A DNA stretch of 64,000 nt from contig OZ234501.1 in assembly GCA_965153455.1 (NCBI GenBank), positions 5,146,001-5,210,000 on the forward strand, read 5' to 3'. The stretch's first letter is position 1; each line of letters begins with the position of its first letter. The stretch is from Sphagnum compactum. Taxonomy: Eukaryota > Bryophyta > Sphagnopsida > Sphagnales. Shown piece by piece: positions 1-12,640 of this stretch. The notes beneath the pieces are model-generated. The model ran no database searches and was not told where the DNA came from. It was given only the letters and a program-made list of their open reading frames with translations. The translations under genes and the position numbers were made by a program.

Positions 1-690
1 CATAAGTTTTAAATTTTTTCGAAATTTGAAACACCTTGCACAAATGTTCCTTTTGATGTGTGCATGTGATGTTTTGGAATATACTGAAATATCATGCATG
101 AGAATCAAAACAAACTTCCCAATGTATTTTTTGAAAAAAGGATTTGTTAAACACATAGCCAAGAATTCATAATGACCATATCAACTCGTAAAGGCAATCT
201 TATAAATATCAAATTCCTTCACCTAAATTTGATGATACATGTTCCTCATGTCTATCCTTGAAAATATTTGGGTCCCACATGAATAATTAAATAGGTCATC
301 AATCCAAAATAAGGGAACATTGTTTTTCATTGCAATTTTACTTAAACACCTATAGTTTATGAACATCCTAAATGTACCGTTTTATTTTATTTTGAATAAT
401 ATCAACATTATTCGTGGGGGTTTAATGTAACTTTTTTCAAAAAAGGTCACATATTTGGTTTTTCCGAATCTTCATACTTCAACAAGAAATGCCAATAGGG
501 GACACATGGAATTGGACTTGCCTTTTATTAATTCAATAGTATGATCTACTTCTTGTTCTTGGGGCAATCTTGACAACTCTTCATGGAATACATCAAAAAA
601 TTCCCCAATAATCTTATCATGTTTAGTGATGGTGCGACTTAAAAATGTTGTGCAAATGAGGATGGACAATGTTTAAACTATATTTTTACA
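1..690 (-). mobile_element. Ty3/gypsy retrotransposon pol relic (reverse transcriptase)
   Basis: Reading the minus strand from about 670 down to 1, blocks of a gypsy-type reverse transcriptase appear in order across shifting frames. The first is the linker before the RT core, FFDVFHEELSRLPQEQEVDH (near 520-610). Next come an FRMFINYR block matching the usual LRMCIDYR (near 340-380), IDDLF, SRIDMRNMYHQI, and YGHYEFLAM. Last is a degenerate catalytic block, LMHDI, where YVDDI is expected (near 80-110). In-frame stops follow MYHQI and the block before YGHYEFL, and the catalytic box is mutated, so it cannot encode an active enzyme. The element runs off the left edge, so LTRs, RNase H and integrase cannot be assessed. 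Superfamily assignment is secure from the block order; clade is not. Confidence 0.85.
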
Positions 691-699
691 TATGTTTAA

Positions 700-3600
700 T
701 AAACAAATATTACTCCTCAATTTTTTGGATTCATTTTGCTACCTAGCACAATTTGAAACTTTTGAATTTTTTGAATATTAGATCTGAATAAAAAAAAATT
801 GTTTTGGAAAGGTGTTTGAAACTTTGTCTTACTTCAAATTGATGGTTGTCAGATTTTTTGGGTAAGTGAATTCAAAAACTAATGTTTGTTTAATTATTTT
901 TGGAATGACGTTAAAATCATTGTGCAAGATTCATAGTTTTTGAAATATTTATTTTGCATTTAAAATTGTTAAGGATGGTTATATTATGGGGCTATTTTAT
1001 GTTTGTTCATGTTGAAGGTAGGAAATTTGTGTTTGATTGTTAACAAGTTTGTCAACAAATCAACTACTATAGTACAAAGGTAGCTTCAACACATGTTTGT
1101 TGAATAATTATTTAACTTTGGTTAAAATAGAATATGTTTACAATATTTTGAAAGATTCGTTAATTTCCTTCACAAAATTTTGGTTTTTGAAAAAAAATAT
1201 ATCTTGAAATTTTCAACATACTTGAAAATGATATAATTAATGTCAAAGCTACTAAAGTATTATGGTATTTCAAGTTGATTAGAAGTGGACATCATGATTG
1301 GACTGATTTATCTTCCAATACACATTGCATTATTACAAAATGTGGGTGTAGTTCAATAGTCCCTATTCAATGAACTAGTGAGTTCACTACATCTTGGCTA
1401 GGTCCGTTTATTGGGATTAGTAATTCATTCAAAATGCAATGACATCATTTAGCATACAAGGATGCATTTTGTTGTAGTGTTGTTTACATGCATTATGGTG
1501 TGATTTTCTTGGTAATTTTATGTTGAAATACAAAATGAATAAAATCATTTGACGATATGGTAGTGTTTTAATCCCATTCATGAAAAATTATATGATGAGT
1601 TTTTAAATTTCTAAAAAAGGAAACAGTTTTTACACGAAAACATTACAAGGAATTTGCAAATCAACAACTAGATTAACAACTAAATTTTAGTCAAAATTAC
1701 CATATGCAACTGCTACATGGCCTAATCACGTTAAACAAATCACATAAAATTCTAATCGTGAAAGACAATATATGGCATCAAGTTGCAATGGTAGTCACAT
1801 GAAGATGCAACTTACACAAACTTTTCATCCACCTAAACTAGCTTACATGGCATCGTCATTTTGCAACTAATTTTACAATTAAAAAATGTACTCACATTAT
1901 TTATATTTATCATTAAGATATTAAAATATTATTATATATATTATTGGTACTTTCATTAATGGTTACTTATACCATGTTGCCATGTGTCATTACTTAGGGC
2001 ATGTTTTAAAAGCTAAGGTTGCTAGGTAGGCCACTTATTGTGCCTATTTAAGCCCACTTAATAAGTACCTAACTTATGTTGGTTATGTATGTAAGGAATA
2101 TTCAATGAATATTTATTACCTATTACCTACCTTACTTAATTAATTAACTAATTAAAAACATGATGACACATCAACATGATGAAATACCTACTACATAACC
2201 ACATACATATTACCTACTATCTAGCATTATTTATTATTTGCTACCTATTGTTTACATGATTAGTTGCAAAAGTAATTATGTTTTCATCTAGCAATGGATT
2301 GTTTTAAAATGGATGATAAATATATACTTTGGCACTTAATTGCAAATTATGAAGAACCCAATAATGTTAAAATTCTCAAAATTGATTTCTACCATTAATT
2401 GCTATGGGTCCTCTGAAATTTTCAAAACACACCAAACCATATTACACATTTAACAATTTGTTCATTGAAGAAAGTTAAGAGAAAAAAAATTAGATGACAA
2501 AATCCAACAATTTCATTGGCCAACTCATTTTTTTTCATATTTAATTACATGTACATTTGCAACTAGGATTTATAGTCACAAATCAAGTTCAAAAGATGCC
2601 ACTTGGTGTCCAATGATTTATGGACCATTTTCCAAGTCATAAAAACAATTACATTTTCATCTATATTGGGATGCCGCTAAAAAAGATGATATTAATGTAT
2701 TTTTCATCTTTATTTTCACCCAAATTAACATTAGTTACAAGTCTAAATTGCATATGCAATTACAAATCACTTTGTAATTGTTTATGTGACTACAAATTGT
2801 TTTGACTTGGTGCCACGAAGGATAGTCATATCTATAGTCACAAAAATGGTTGATTTGGACACAAGTCACAAATGCATGGGTTGGAATAGATAGGATTCCT
2901 TGTAATGAAATTCATTAATTTGCAATCTACTAATGTTGGTCGGGTTCAAACTTTTTGCCTAAGTTTAAAAACGGTTGCATTTTTGTGTGCATTGGTTTCG
3001 TCTCTTGGTGTTATATATATATTTGTGGTGTTGTTTTTCTTGACACAATTTTATTTCAAAACTTTCATTCATTTTGGGTTGTGAAAGATTTTTTTTGGGT
3101 CTAAGATTTGTAAACATACTTTATCTAAAAATTTATTGGGCATTGGTAATATGATACTATTATTTAAAGCTTTGAGTTTTTAAAAAAAAACATAAAATAG
3201 TGAAATTAAGAGGCATTGAAAATTCTTGGTTTTTCTTTTTGTTGTTGCAAGGTTCTTGTCATTGCAACTCCTATGACTTTCAATGAGTGCCATATCCAAA
3301 ATGAGTTTATCAAAACTCCTTCACTAGCCTTTTCTTTTTAATTATGTTTTAAGCATAAAAATATATTTATTTTATTTTATTTTCTTGTTTTTCCTAAATA
3401 TTTTTTAATTTTTTTTGGTCTTTTCTTTAAATTCCAAAAGAAGAAGTCTATTTTTTCTTTTTTCTTTTATTATTTATTTTTCAATTTTTTTCTTTTTCCA
3501 TTTTTTGGGTTTGAAAATTCAAAAAAAAAAACGTTTATTGTTCTTGTGTGTGTCCCCCCCCCCCCTTTTTAAGAAAAAGATTGTTTATATATATGTGCTT

Positions 3601-4465
3601 TGGTGGTTTAACACTCCACTTAGTACATCATATTACCATTGAAGAATTATATATATATATATAATGTTTTGGAGTGCCCACAAGTCTTTTGGCTCCATGA
3701 CTAGTTTGTAATTGTTTGTGTACCAGTATGCAAGAAATGAAGCCTGAAAGAATGCATCAAAATCCAACTTACAATTTGAGATGACTGACTCTCTGCAAAG
3801 AGGCTAAGGTAAAATATGCCCAGATGGTGGAACCAGCTACTGCAAAGTAAGGCAATCAAATAGTCTTCTTATAGTAGTCTTGTGGCAACTTTGGCAGCCA
3901 TTTATGATAGCTTTGAAAGGGAAACTACTGGTTTGTTATTTCAACAGGTTAAAGGATTCCCCATGTTCCTTGAACTATGTAAAGACAATGACAAAAAGAA
4001 AAGGGCAATGTGAATTTGTTGAGGATGTTGTGCCGATGTTGATGGAAGATTGTTAAAAAGGTACGGAACTTTGGAAATGAAAGTGTGGCTACACTAACGC
4101 CCTACTAAAGCACCATTGACATAGTGCTAACTAATTTGTTGTAAGTGTGGATGGAAAGTAAGAACGATGTTAAGAAAAAATGATATGGTTTGGTGTTAGC
4201 AAACACCATCTCAATAGTTGGCACCTTTTTCACAAAGTTAGGGAAAATTAGACAAAAATGTCTACACCTCCTCCAAGTGTGTCTATGTTTATTAAATGTC
4301 TACTTTTTATTTTCTTTTGTAGGCCCTTTTGGAGGGCACTGAATCTTGAGCACATTTTAAAACCCCAAACTAAGTAAGTTTCAAACTATTCGACTCCTGT
4401 AGTTCATCCAGATGATATCATAGGGGCCATTTTACTGTTGCGGGCTGAGATCCTGAGTTTAAGGG
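700..4465. other. AT-rich intergenic DNA without recognisable gene
   Basis: No reading frame here has codon structure or motifs I recognise; the longest open stretches are poly-T/poly-A driven, for example around 3415-3642. It contains homopolymer runs including a C-run at about 3553-3565, a short (AT)n at about 3649-3662, and a stretch at 2000-2230 built from degenerate TACCTA/TAAGTA words that recurs near 9.8-10.1 kb. It is probably old transposon debris. Confidence 0.6.
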
Positions 4466-4470
4466 GCCAA

Positions 4471-4493
4471 TTTAGGGTTTAGGGTTTAGGGTT
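4471..4493 (+). repeat. Interstitial telomere-type tract (TTTAGGG)3
   Basis: Three tandem TTTAGGG units, the canonical plant telomere repeat, lie inside intergenic DNA. Similar short tracts occur at 7593-7614, 27191-27219 and 54532-54571. They are too short to be a telomere and fit interstitial remnants or repeat-internal telo-box motifs. Confidence 0.85.
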
Positions 4494-4886
4494 GTTGGGG
4501 GTGGGTTGGTGGATGGGGAGCATCTCCACCCACCCACGCACCCACACGCCCCCACCAATTCTACAGATGACTAGTATTTATCACATCCAACACAGTGCTA
4601 AACTATCTTCCCAGCATATCCCCCAAACCCTAAACATGTGTGCTCTTACAAGATCCATTATAAAAGAAGACAGCAGAGGGCAAAGGTGGCTGGCTGGGTG
4701 GGCCTGCCAAAGAAAGCATGGGATGATGACCAAGTTGCTAGCACAAGCCCAGATGTCTTCAGTCCCCCTGTCAGTTTTGCCTGCATAATAATCCATCATC
4801 AGAGGCCTTAGCCCCCCTCACCCCATGTTCTCATGTTTCTGCAGAACATGTTTGTGCTAGCTATCATGTGTTCAACTAAGTTAGAT

Positions 4887-5015
4887 GGCTAAGTATGGTC
4901 AGAAAATTTGTGAGCAAGTAAGTCAGTGAGCAATCCTGTGCTTACATAAAGCTGGCTAAGTATGGTCAGAAATTTGTGAGCAAGTTGGGAGCAATCCTCG
5001 TTGCTTACATAAGCT
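4887..5015 (+). repeat. Imperfect ~67-bp tandem duplication
   Basis: Two adjacent copies start with GGCTAAGTATGGTCAGAAA, at 4887 and 4954. Each proceeds through TTTGTGAGCAAGT, GAGCAATCCT and GCTTACATAA before ending in AGCT. Copy 2 has small deletions, and a third fragment (TTACATAAGCT) follows it. No coding potential is visible. Confidence 0.85.
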
Positions 5016-5199
5016 TTACATAAGCTGCTGCAGCACACACTGGAAAAAAGGTAAGGGGGAGGGAGACTTGGCACAATCTATTGACACTCTTATGAAGAAA
5101 AAGCAAAATTCAATCAAACTTGAAAGGTTTATGATCATTTCGGTTGTTGGGGGTACAAATTGTTTGTACCTGCAACAATTCAATTCAGCCTTGTGAATG

Positions 5200-5201
<2 letters not shown>

Positions 5202-5233
<32 letters not shown>
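5202..5233 (+). repeat. (TC)n microsatellite
   Basis: Sixteen uninterrupted TC units. Confidence 0.95.
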
Positions 5234-5236
<3 letters not shown>

Positions 5237-5239
5237 TCA

Positions 5240-7590
5240 AGCTACTTCCAATTTTGTGTCTTTTTAAAACTTTCATATCAATCTAACACTGTCATAGCAG
5301 TCAGTGAAATTGGGTGGTTCTTTACTTTTATGAAGAACCTTCAGTTCCAGTTTTTTTTTTTTTTTTGGGTAGAATTTTTTTAATTTAAATTTGTTTTATA
5401 ATTAAAAAAATAAATTCAAAATAAGAATTACTCCAAAGCAGGTATCTGCCCAACACTGGTTATTATGTCCAATGCTGATTTTTTTTGCCTGGTATAAACT
5501 TGGTATTGGTATTGATATAAAGCAAGTATAGACCTGGTATTATTACCTTAGGGCCCAAACTGATATGGATATAAGGTTGATATTTGCCTCAGGTCATATA
5601 TCCAACTAGCACATTCTTCCATACTAATAATACTCATACCCGTACTATATACCCAGGGTGCACCCTATATATGTACCAACATAACACTGGAAGAAACTAG
5701 TGCACTTCACTCTCTCAAGAGATTTTAAGTTGTGTAGATTAAGTAACATTAGTGGTTACTATGCATGTAGAAGGGATAAAACACTTGGTGCGGTTATCAT
5801 CAGTAGGTAGAGATGCATGTGGACGGTTAGTAGTTAGTCTGTAGCTAACCACCACAATTAGGTGTGGGATAAGAATACAATTGAAAAAAAAAATCCTATC
5901 AACATACCTCATCCATCTATATATATATATGGCATGTAAATTCAGTGAAAGTGTAAATCATTTACACTTAGGGTAGACTGGCCCATCATTGATCATCTGC
6001 TTATGACCAAACACTTATTTATATCTTCATCACATGTGCTTCATTTTGAGTGATTTAAAATGTTATGGGAGTGCTACCTTAAGCTCTAGAAATCATCTTT
6101 GAAGTGCAAAGGAAAAGGAGTAATGAAAAAAAATAAGCTTTTCAACTCACAAAACATGTTTTTTTTCTTTTTCATTTGGACCCTTTATTTTCAAATCTCA
6201 TAATTTTTATTGAAAAAATTCATTTAAAGCAATTTAAAGTGTTATAAATGTGCCACCTGAATTTTACAAATAATCTTTGAACTCTAATAACAATAGAGCA
6301 ACATACAAAGAATTTTTTGGATGTTCGAGAATTGACCTTTGTAGCGTTTGGTGGTTTGTTTTTTTGAGTTCTTGATCCCTTTTATTTTTTGGGGCTGTAA
6401 CTTGCTCATTTCTAATTCACTTTTGACGATTGTTAGTGTGTTAGATGCGTCAAGAGGAGGGGTTTAAGTTTTGTTTGGACACAAGAAACAACGAAGCCCT
6501 CCCTTTGGATCTGGCTTGCCTTGAGCACTTAAATGTTCGATCATTGGCCAATCTACCTTACACATTCAAACTTTTTACATTGACACTTGGGTATATTATT
6601 GTTGTGTATAATTATTCTTTCATATTTACATGAGGTTAGTGTAAATATTTTTCAAATACATTTACATTGGCCTATGTAAATGTTTTGGGGTGCGTAAGTG
6701 TATATATTGTATACCTTGAACGATCATACCTTCTTGCTAATCCATGTTAATTAGTTTTGAATGCATTGTAAAGCTCAATTTTATTCTTTGCAATGGGTCA
6801 CTTTGATTAGCCCTTCACAAAAAATCATGATACTTTGATATTATTCAAACATTAGCATTTTTTACGAATATGGGACTCTGGTGATATTATTCCAAGGAAT
6901 ATTTTTAATGCACATTGTGCCCCATCTCTCCTCCCTCGAGTAGAACTTTTATTCTTAACTTCGTTCATCACCATTTTTTATCTAAGCTTTGACAAGAGTT
7001 TAGGTACTCATTGTGATTCATATAATTAATTTAATTAATTGCGATGAATCCCAAAGCACAAATGTTTCTATGGTTATTTTTTTTCAATGGGCCATTTGGT
7101 TTGGCCTATCACCAAAAGCATTATGAAATGGCCCCCTTCCCCAAGTAGAAATCGCATTTTGGACACCACATAAAATAAATTTACACGATTTTACATTTAT
7201 TCATATCGTGTTCTACATTTACACTTACACGAACACAAATATAGATGAATATTAGACACTTATATGAAGTGTAAATAAATTTCATTATTGGATTTAACAA
7301 CTTACATGGATTGTAAGTCCTAAAACCCTAAACCCAACACTGACCCCGACTTGTAGCCTTGGGCATTGAGGAAAATTAGTTCAATTGTTCAAGGTACAGT
7401 TGTGGCCCAGTAGAAGCACAGTTCGGGTTTGTTCTAACAAGCACATATCCCTATAGCTTCTTTATCCATGTAGCTTTGAGAAAAAGATCTATGTCAATGT
7501 GAAAATGAGAGAAACTCTTCAACAAACAAGCAGCCGATCATAAAATGGCTTTTTTTTATAATGGGAGATTCAAAGTTCAAACCAGTGTTG
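5240..7590. other. Intergenic DNA; part of a dispersed repeat at 5785-5885
   Basis: No gene recognised. The stretch about 5785-5885 (GGTAGAGATGCATGTGGACG... then AGCTAACCACCA) is similar to about 14955-15035, where the same words recur with substitutions, so it belongs to a dispersed repeat family. Two degenerate copies of a ~70-bp word set (TTTAAA-TGTTAT...ATCTTTGAA) lie at about 6055 and 6233. Confidence 0.6.
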
Positions 7591-7592
7591 TT

Positions 7593-7614
7593 GGGTTTAG
7601 GGTTTAGGGTTTAG
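7593..7614 (+). repeat. Interstitial telomere-type tract
   Basis: GGGTTTAGGGTTTAGGGTTTAG: three TTTAGGG units. Confidence 0.85.
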
Positions 7615-7714
7615 AACTTCTGTGATTTTGTTATAAACTCTGGTTCCCAGGCTTTTGAAATGTTTCGAAAGAACCAGTGGGTTTTAGCTGTGGGTTTCAT
7701 GAAAAAACCAATCT

Positions 7715-8180
7715 ATCTATGAAGGAAGGTAGTTTGTTTTGTTTGGTAGTTATGAGATCCACCCACCCAAACTGGTATTATACTTCAGATTGTATTCTTG
7801 GTGTCTTTGGAAAGCTCTTGATGAGGAGGGGGGTGCATGGGCTTTTGTTTCCATGATGTTTGAACTACTTGCAGTGCAAAAGTTTTTTGAATATTGAATG
7901 ATTTCCTCACTGAAAACTAAATTAAATCGTAGCTGAAAATTTCAGAGGAATTGGAATGTGCCTTTGGTGTTGTTGGAAAGATCTTGATGAGCAGGATTTA
8001 AATAGAATTTATTTGGTAAGAGATTTAGATTCAGAATGTGGGAGATATTGAATTTTTGTATGATTTCTGCTGCTGAAAAATTCAAATAAAAATTCCAAAA
8101 ACCATGTTTTTGGAAGGAAAAATCAGTTGAGACCGTGGTAACACTTGAAGGCTTACCATTCATTCAATTCAAGCATGATT
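7715..8180. repeat. Dispersed repeat family R1, copy 1 (internally dimeric)
   Basis: This ~460-bp segment is similar along its length to 12951-13400. Each copy holds two diverged sub-units of roughly 190 bp that begin with TTGGTGT..TTGGAAAG.TCTTGATGAG and pass through AGATATTGA/ATTGAATGATTT and GAAAACTAAATAAAAT-like words. No protein product is evident, since frames are broken and A/T-driven. The shared outer boundary starts near CTAT.TATGAAG.AA. Nature unknown; it may be a non-autonomous element. Confidence 0.75.
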
Positions 8181-8379
8181 TCCTTTCATATTTGGCTGTT
8201 CCAAAAAACCAATACATACATTGCAAAACAATGTTCACATGTTGAGTTCCCCTATTTTGTAATGGGTTCACACTTGCGCCAACAGCACAGGCCATACTAG
8301 TACTAGAGAGAACTGCCTAATACTGGTTCAAACAAGATCATGAGAGGTGATAGAAAAGACACCAAAAGTTTGCTAATAT

Positions 8380-9440
8380 AAAGTCCAGTTAGGGAATGTA
8401 GCAAATTGCTTGCCAAATGTTCCCCAAAGAAATGGGTGTTATTCAAAATGCAAGGATTCTAAGCAAGATGCAGCTACAAAGAGTTTGGGGGGTGGTAAAT
8501 GTTTAGTATGCAAAAGCAATGTAGTCATAGGCAAAAATGCACAAGCAATAGTCATCACTAACATGACCTTAGACCAATCATATTTGGAACTCCAAAGGTC
8601 AGTGCATCAGGGCTACCCTTGGTGCCTTACCTATTTGTAGATCCATTGTGGATGTGTTCAAACACATGCTACTAGACCAATGCCATGGGGTTAAAAGGCA
8701 TGCTTCTCCTACAAAAATTCATTTAGTCAAATGTTTGTAGACAATGTACTACCTCTTTTCTTGAGGGCACCAAAAAAATAAAATAAATAAATAAATAAAA
8801 ATCTAGAGTGTACAATGTAAGTACTTAAAATTTTTGGAGCAACTTTAGGAGCCAAGATCAACATTCACAAGTCAAGTGACAATATGGGTGGACAATAGAG
8901 AAAAGAACCAGGTGTGGGGGCAAGAAGAAGAAGGTGTCAAATGGTTTAAAAAAGGGGAGGCAACTCATTACTTGGGCTTTTCATTTGGTTGGTCTACTTC
9001 AAAAGAGGAGGAAAAAAACAAACATAACCAGATGAAGAAATTCTTGTTGGAATGGGAAGGCAAAAATTTCTCTTTGGTGGGCAAGATTTTAGTAGTTAGC
9101 CATGTCATCTTAGCATCCATATGGTATTTGTGTTCATGTAGTGACCTTACTAGCTCAAATCATTTCAAAAGTTCGGACAATTGGTTCTAAACTGAATCCT
9201 GTGGGTACGAAGCTCAGAGAGAGATGCTGTCACGAGGGTAAGATGTGCTTCAATCATTCTGCCAATTGCAAGGGGAGGCTTGAAGATCCTAAGTCTTAAG
9301 TTGCAAGCTAAGGTTCTACTAGCCAAACTAGTACCTAAAGGTCGGGCTCTTGGTTGGGGCCCTTGGATGAAATTCATTCATCACAAGATCCATAATTTAG
9401 GTCCGTTTCATGGTGGGAAATGGTAGCTTAGTGCCCATTG
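8380..9440 (+). mobile_element. LINE (non-LTR retrotransposon) reverse transcriptase relic
   Basis: The plus strand shows ordered blocks of a plant L1-type RT in several frames. These are LELQRSVHQGYPWCLTYL (family RSVRQGCPLAPYLF, near 8583-8640), then MFVDNVLPLF where the catalytic FADDT is expected (near 8730-8765). GATLGAKINIHKS follows (near 8840-8875), then THYLGFSFG, LLEWEGKNFSLVGKILVVSHVILASIWYL (near 8965-9140), and finally LKILSLKLQAKVLLAKLVPKGRALGWGPW (near 9280-9370). Frameshifts, a stop after CLTYL and the mutated catalytic motif mark it as dead. A poly-A tail and target-site duplication are not clear. A nearby A/T-rich tract at 8776-8800 is internal. Confidence 0.85.
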
Positions 9441-9449
9441 CATTTCGGC

Positions 9450-10160
9450 ATCAACAAAATTAAAGTAAGCAGGTTCAATTCTATGGCATGTTATAATTGC
9501 ACAACATGCACTATGCAAAAACATGACTTTTACGACTAGGACACTTTACAACTATGTCCTAAATTTAATCATGTCGCATGAACAAAGGTGTCTTACTTAG
9601 TTAATCATGATTATAACTCCAAGACTAAGTACAATATAGCTAACTACTTTTAGTCATATATGTGACAAATGATTAAAGGTACAACATAACTAAAGGTATA
9701 ATATGATTACAATATATATAAAGTCTCCTTTCCTTCCCCATTAAAATTTGACCAATTTTGGCCATCTGTATTTTATAGGTAGCAAGATCAGTTAACCTTG
9801 GTGGGTAAGTTTGGCTGGGTAGATAAATTAAGTTAGGCTAGTGTCGTTCATGGGTAGGTAGTTAAGTTAAGCTAGACTAGGCAATTAAACTAACTATATA
9901 GGCTAGTTGGTTAGACTAAGATAAACATTGTTTAAAGTAAGTACCTACTTAACCTAACATACATGTTAGGTTAATGTACCTACTTAGCTTAGTGCACCTA
10001 CTTAACATACCTATCAATTATTTTAATGTATTTACATAGCCTACTGTACCTACCTAGATTAACCCAACATACTTACTTAGGTTAGGTTAATCATTGATCA
10101 ACATAGGTAGGTTGGTGGGTAATATTAAATGGGTATATGTTATCTACCTACATATTACGT
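9450..10160. repeat. Low-complexity array of TAGGTA/TACCTA and TTAGGTTA words
   Basis: From about 9780 to 10150 the sequence is dominated by short words such as GGTAGGTAGTTAAG, CTACTTAACCTAACAT and TTAGGTTA on both strands, giving many small imperfect inverted repeats. Similar composition occurs at about 2000-2230 and 10800-10890. No coding potential. Confidence 0.7.
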
Positions 10161-10169
10161 TTTTTTTTA

Positions 10170-12640
10170 CTTAAATATTAGTGTAAGAAAATGTGAAATA
10201 AATGCATGTTCATAATAATAGGTTGTCAATATTTTAACATTTTATAAATGTGTGATGCATTGGTTAAAGACTTGTTGTCACAGACACCACAATCACTTGT
10301 CACTTACATCATCGCTTGCATCAACATAGTCATTTGCATCATTGTTTGCATCATCACTAATTTTTAATTAATTCCTAATTCATATTAGTTAGGAAATTTT
10401 TACTTCCTTGGTCAATGCACGCATGGCTTCCTTGAGCTAAGTCCTTAATGAAGTATAAATAGGGGTAGGCCTTTCCATTACCTTTAGTCTATTCAACATT
10501 AGTTTTGGGTACATTTTATTATCATAACTTTTGTTTTCATACGTTATCAGAATAAAATTTTGATTGAATCATTTTTTAACATATATCATATTATTGCCTT
10601 GCATCTTTATGTTTTCAATTTTGGATTACATTTAAGCTTGCATTTGTTGTCCTTGCTATGTCCTTGGTTTAATTTTGTTCTTGTAATTTTTCGTGCTTGT
10701 GACACTTACCTTTTCATCATGGAGATGAAAGGTTTAAGTCCTTATACATGCAACTTATATACATGCTTAAGGGGGTTATCTTGGCTTAAGGTTAACATAG
10801 ACTAGTGGGTTAGTTGAGGTAAGGTAGGGTAAGGTGGTTCAATAAATGAGTGGTTCAGTGGGTGGGTAGGTAAGCAAGTAAAGTGGGTAAGAAAGGCTAC
10901 CAAATGGGGGGATGAAAAAATGTTGAGGTTTTAAATTGTGGTCACAAAAAAACCTTAAGCTTGGGAAGACATGGAATGAAAACATAAAAAAATGGTTTAG
11001 ACATTGAAAAAGTTTTAGCAGAGTTTCATTTCAATCATTAAGGACATCAATTCAAATACCTCCAAGATTTTTTACTTGGGAAAAAATAATAAAACTTGCA
11101 CTATAAACAACACTAGTCCACTTAGTCAACCATGACACACCATGAAAGCTCTTCAAAGTTGGTCTCCTTTAGCACACTTGGCCAAAGGTGTGGGCATGAT
11201 GATATTCAAGACAGAAGGTTCCACATAGGAATGATTTTGCTAAGATATTGGCAATTGACCATAATGATTAGTATGGAATCATGGAAGGAGTTTCATAGGC
11301 ATATGAAATGATGCTTTCATAAAATGAAGGGAATGGAAAAAAACTTACCTCAATATGGACTTGAGGAAACATTGTGTTTGCAACCTACAACAATTGTTCT
11401 ATCTGCTAGATTCTTACCCTTCCACCAACATTTTTTTTGCAAATTTAGCCATAATAACACATCATGTAACATGTTCTTCAACAAGGGATAAGGTTTTCTT
11501 CCACCCTGACCCCAAATCATGGGGATGAATAAAGACTTAACACCCTTGATTCAACCTTAGAGGACTTGTTCATTGAGGTTAAAGCAACCATGCACCTAAA
11601 CAACATTAATGGCCTTCACAATCATTCATGTTAACTAAATAGATACAACAACCTAAAAAGAAACTGAAGGTAAAAGTAACAAATTATAAAAGCCCTCTTT
11701 CTAAGCTCTTTAGCTTTGGGAACATCCTCACAACATATGCCCACCACCACTTACAAAATTGAACATTTGTAATTTTTTATTTATTGATAATGACCTTACC
11801 CTAACAATTCAAGAATCAAGACTAAACAAGGTTCACTTAGAAACATGGAAGGGCAAGAATGTTAAGAATACTCGCCTTGATCTAGAGATGCATCAAGGTC
11901 TAACAACACTTAGGATGCAAGTTTTTCTACTTCATTGGACATTTCAACCCTTTTAAAAAGGTTACAACACATAACTAAAAAACATATTCCAAGATGCAAA
12001 CTTCCTCCTAGTGTAAAGCTCGAGACAAACACATTCCCACACTTAAAAAATTTCACTAATCTCTCATCAAGCAAAACAACAAAAAGGTCGCATTCGCTTG
12101 TCCCCCCCCCCCAAGCAACCTCTTCAATGTTGGTGTTTAATCAACTACCCATCAAAACAATAGTTGAATCGTGTGTGTTGCCAAGCATGTTTGTGCACAC
12201 CTCCTGTCTAAGTACCACATTGCTACAAACACCTACCTTGCTTCTTGATTGCTTTTAGTTGAAGTCCTTGCTAAAGCCCACCAACCAATGCCGAAGGAAA
12301 GCAACTACTTTCATTGTTCATGGGAGCCCATTAGAAGGAGCCAAGGCCTACAAACCCTTATAGTAGCTTTACACATTGAGCATTGCAATTTCCATGCATA
12401 ACCTCCAACCAATTGTGTGTATGTGAATTCTTGATTACCTACATGCAATCTCAATGACTACCCTCTAGGAGACATGATAAGCATAGAAAACAACCTTTGT
12501 GTGTTGCACCAAAAACCTAGAGTGGGAGGGTGACTATTCCACCAACTTGCAATCCTACACCCACCATAGCATTGAAGACTTCCCTAATTGGAAGTAGGAA
12601 TTGGTGAGTTTTAGTCATTTAAAAAGATGATAGAACTATG
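10170..12640. other. Intergenic DNA, no gene recognised
   Basis: Open frames at 11759-11956 and 11935-12258 show no domain I recognise and overlap each other. The region may be degraded transposon sequence, but I could not find ordered motifs. A C-run lies at about 12101-12110. Confidence 0.5.

Noticed and set aside
11759-12258. Two overlapping plus-strand frames, considered as a gag-like or LINE fragment
   Set aside because: I could not find ordered family motifs on either strand.
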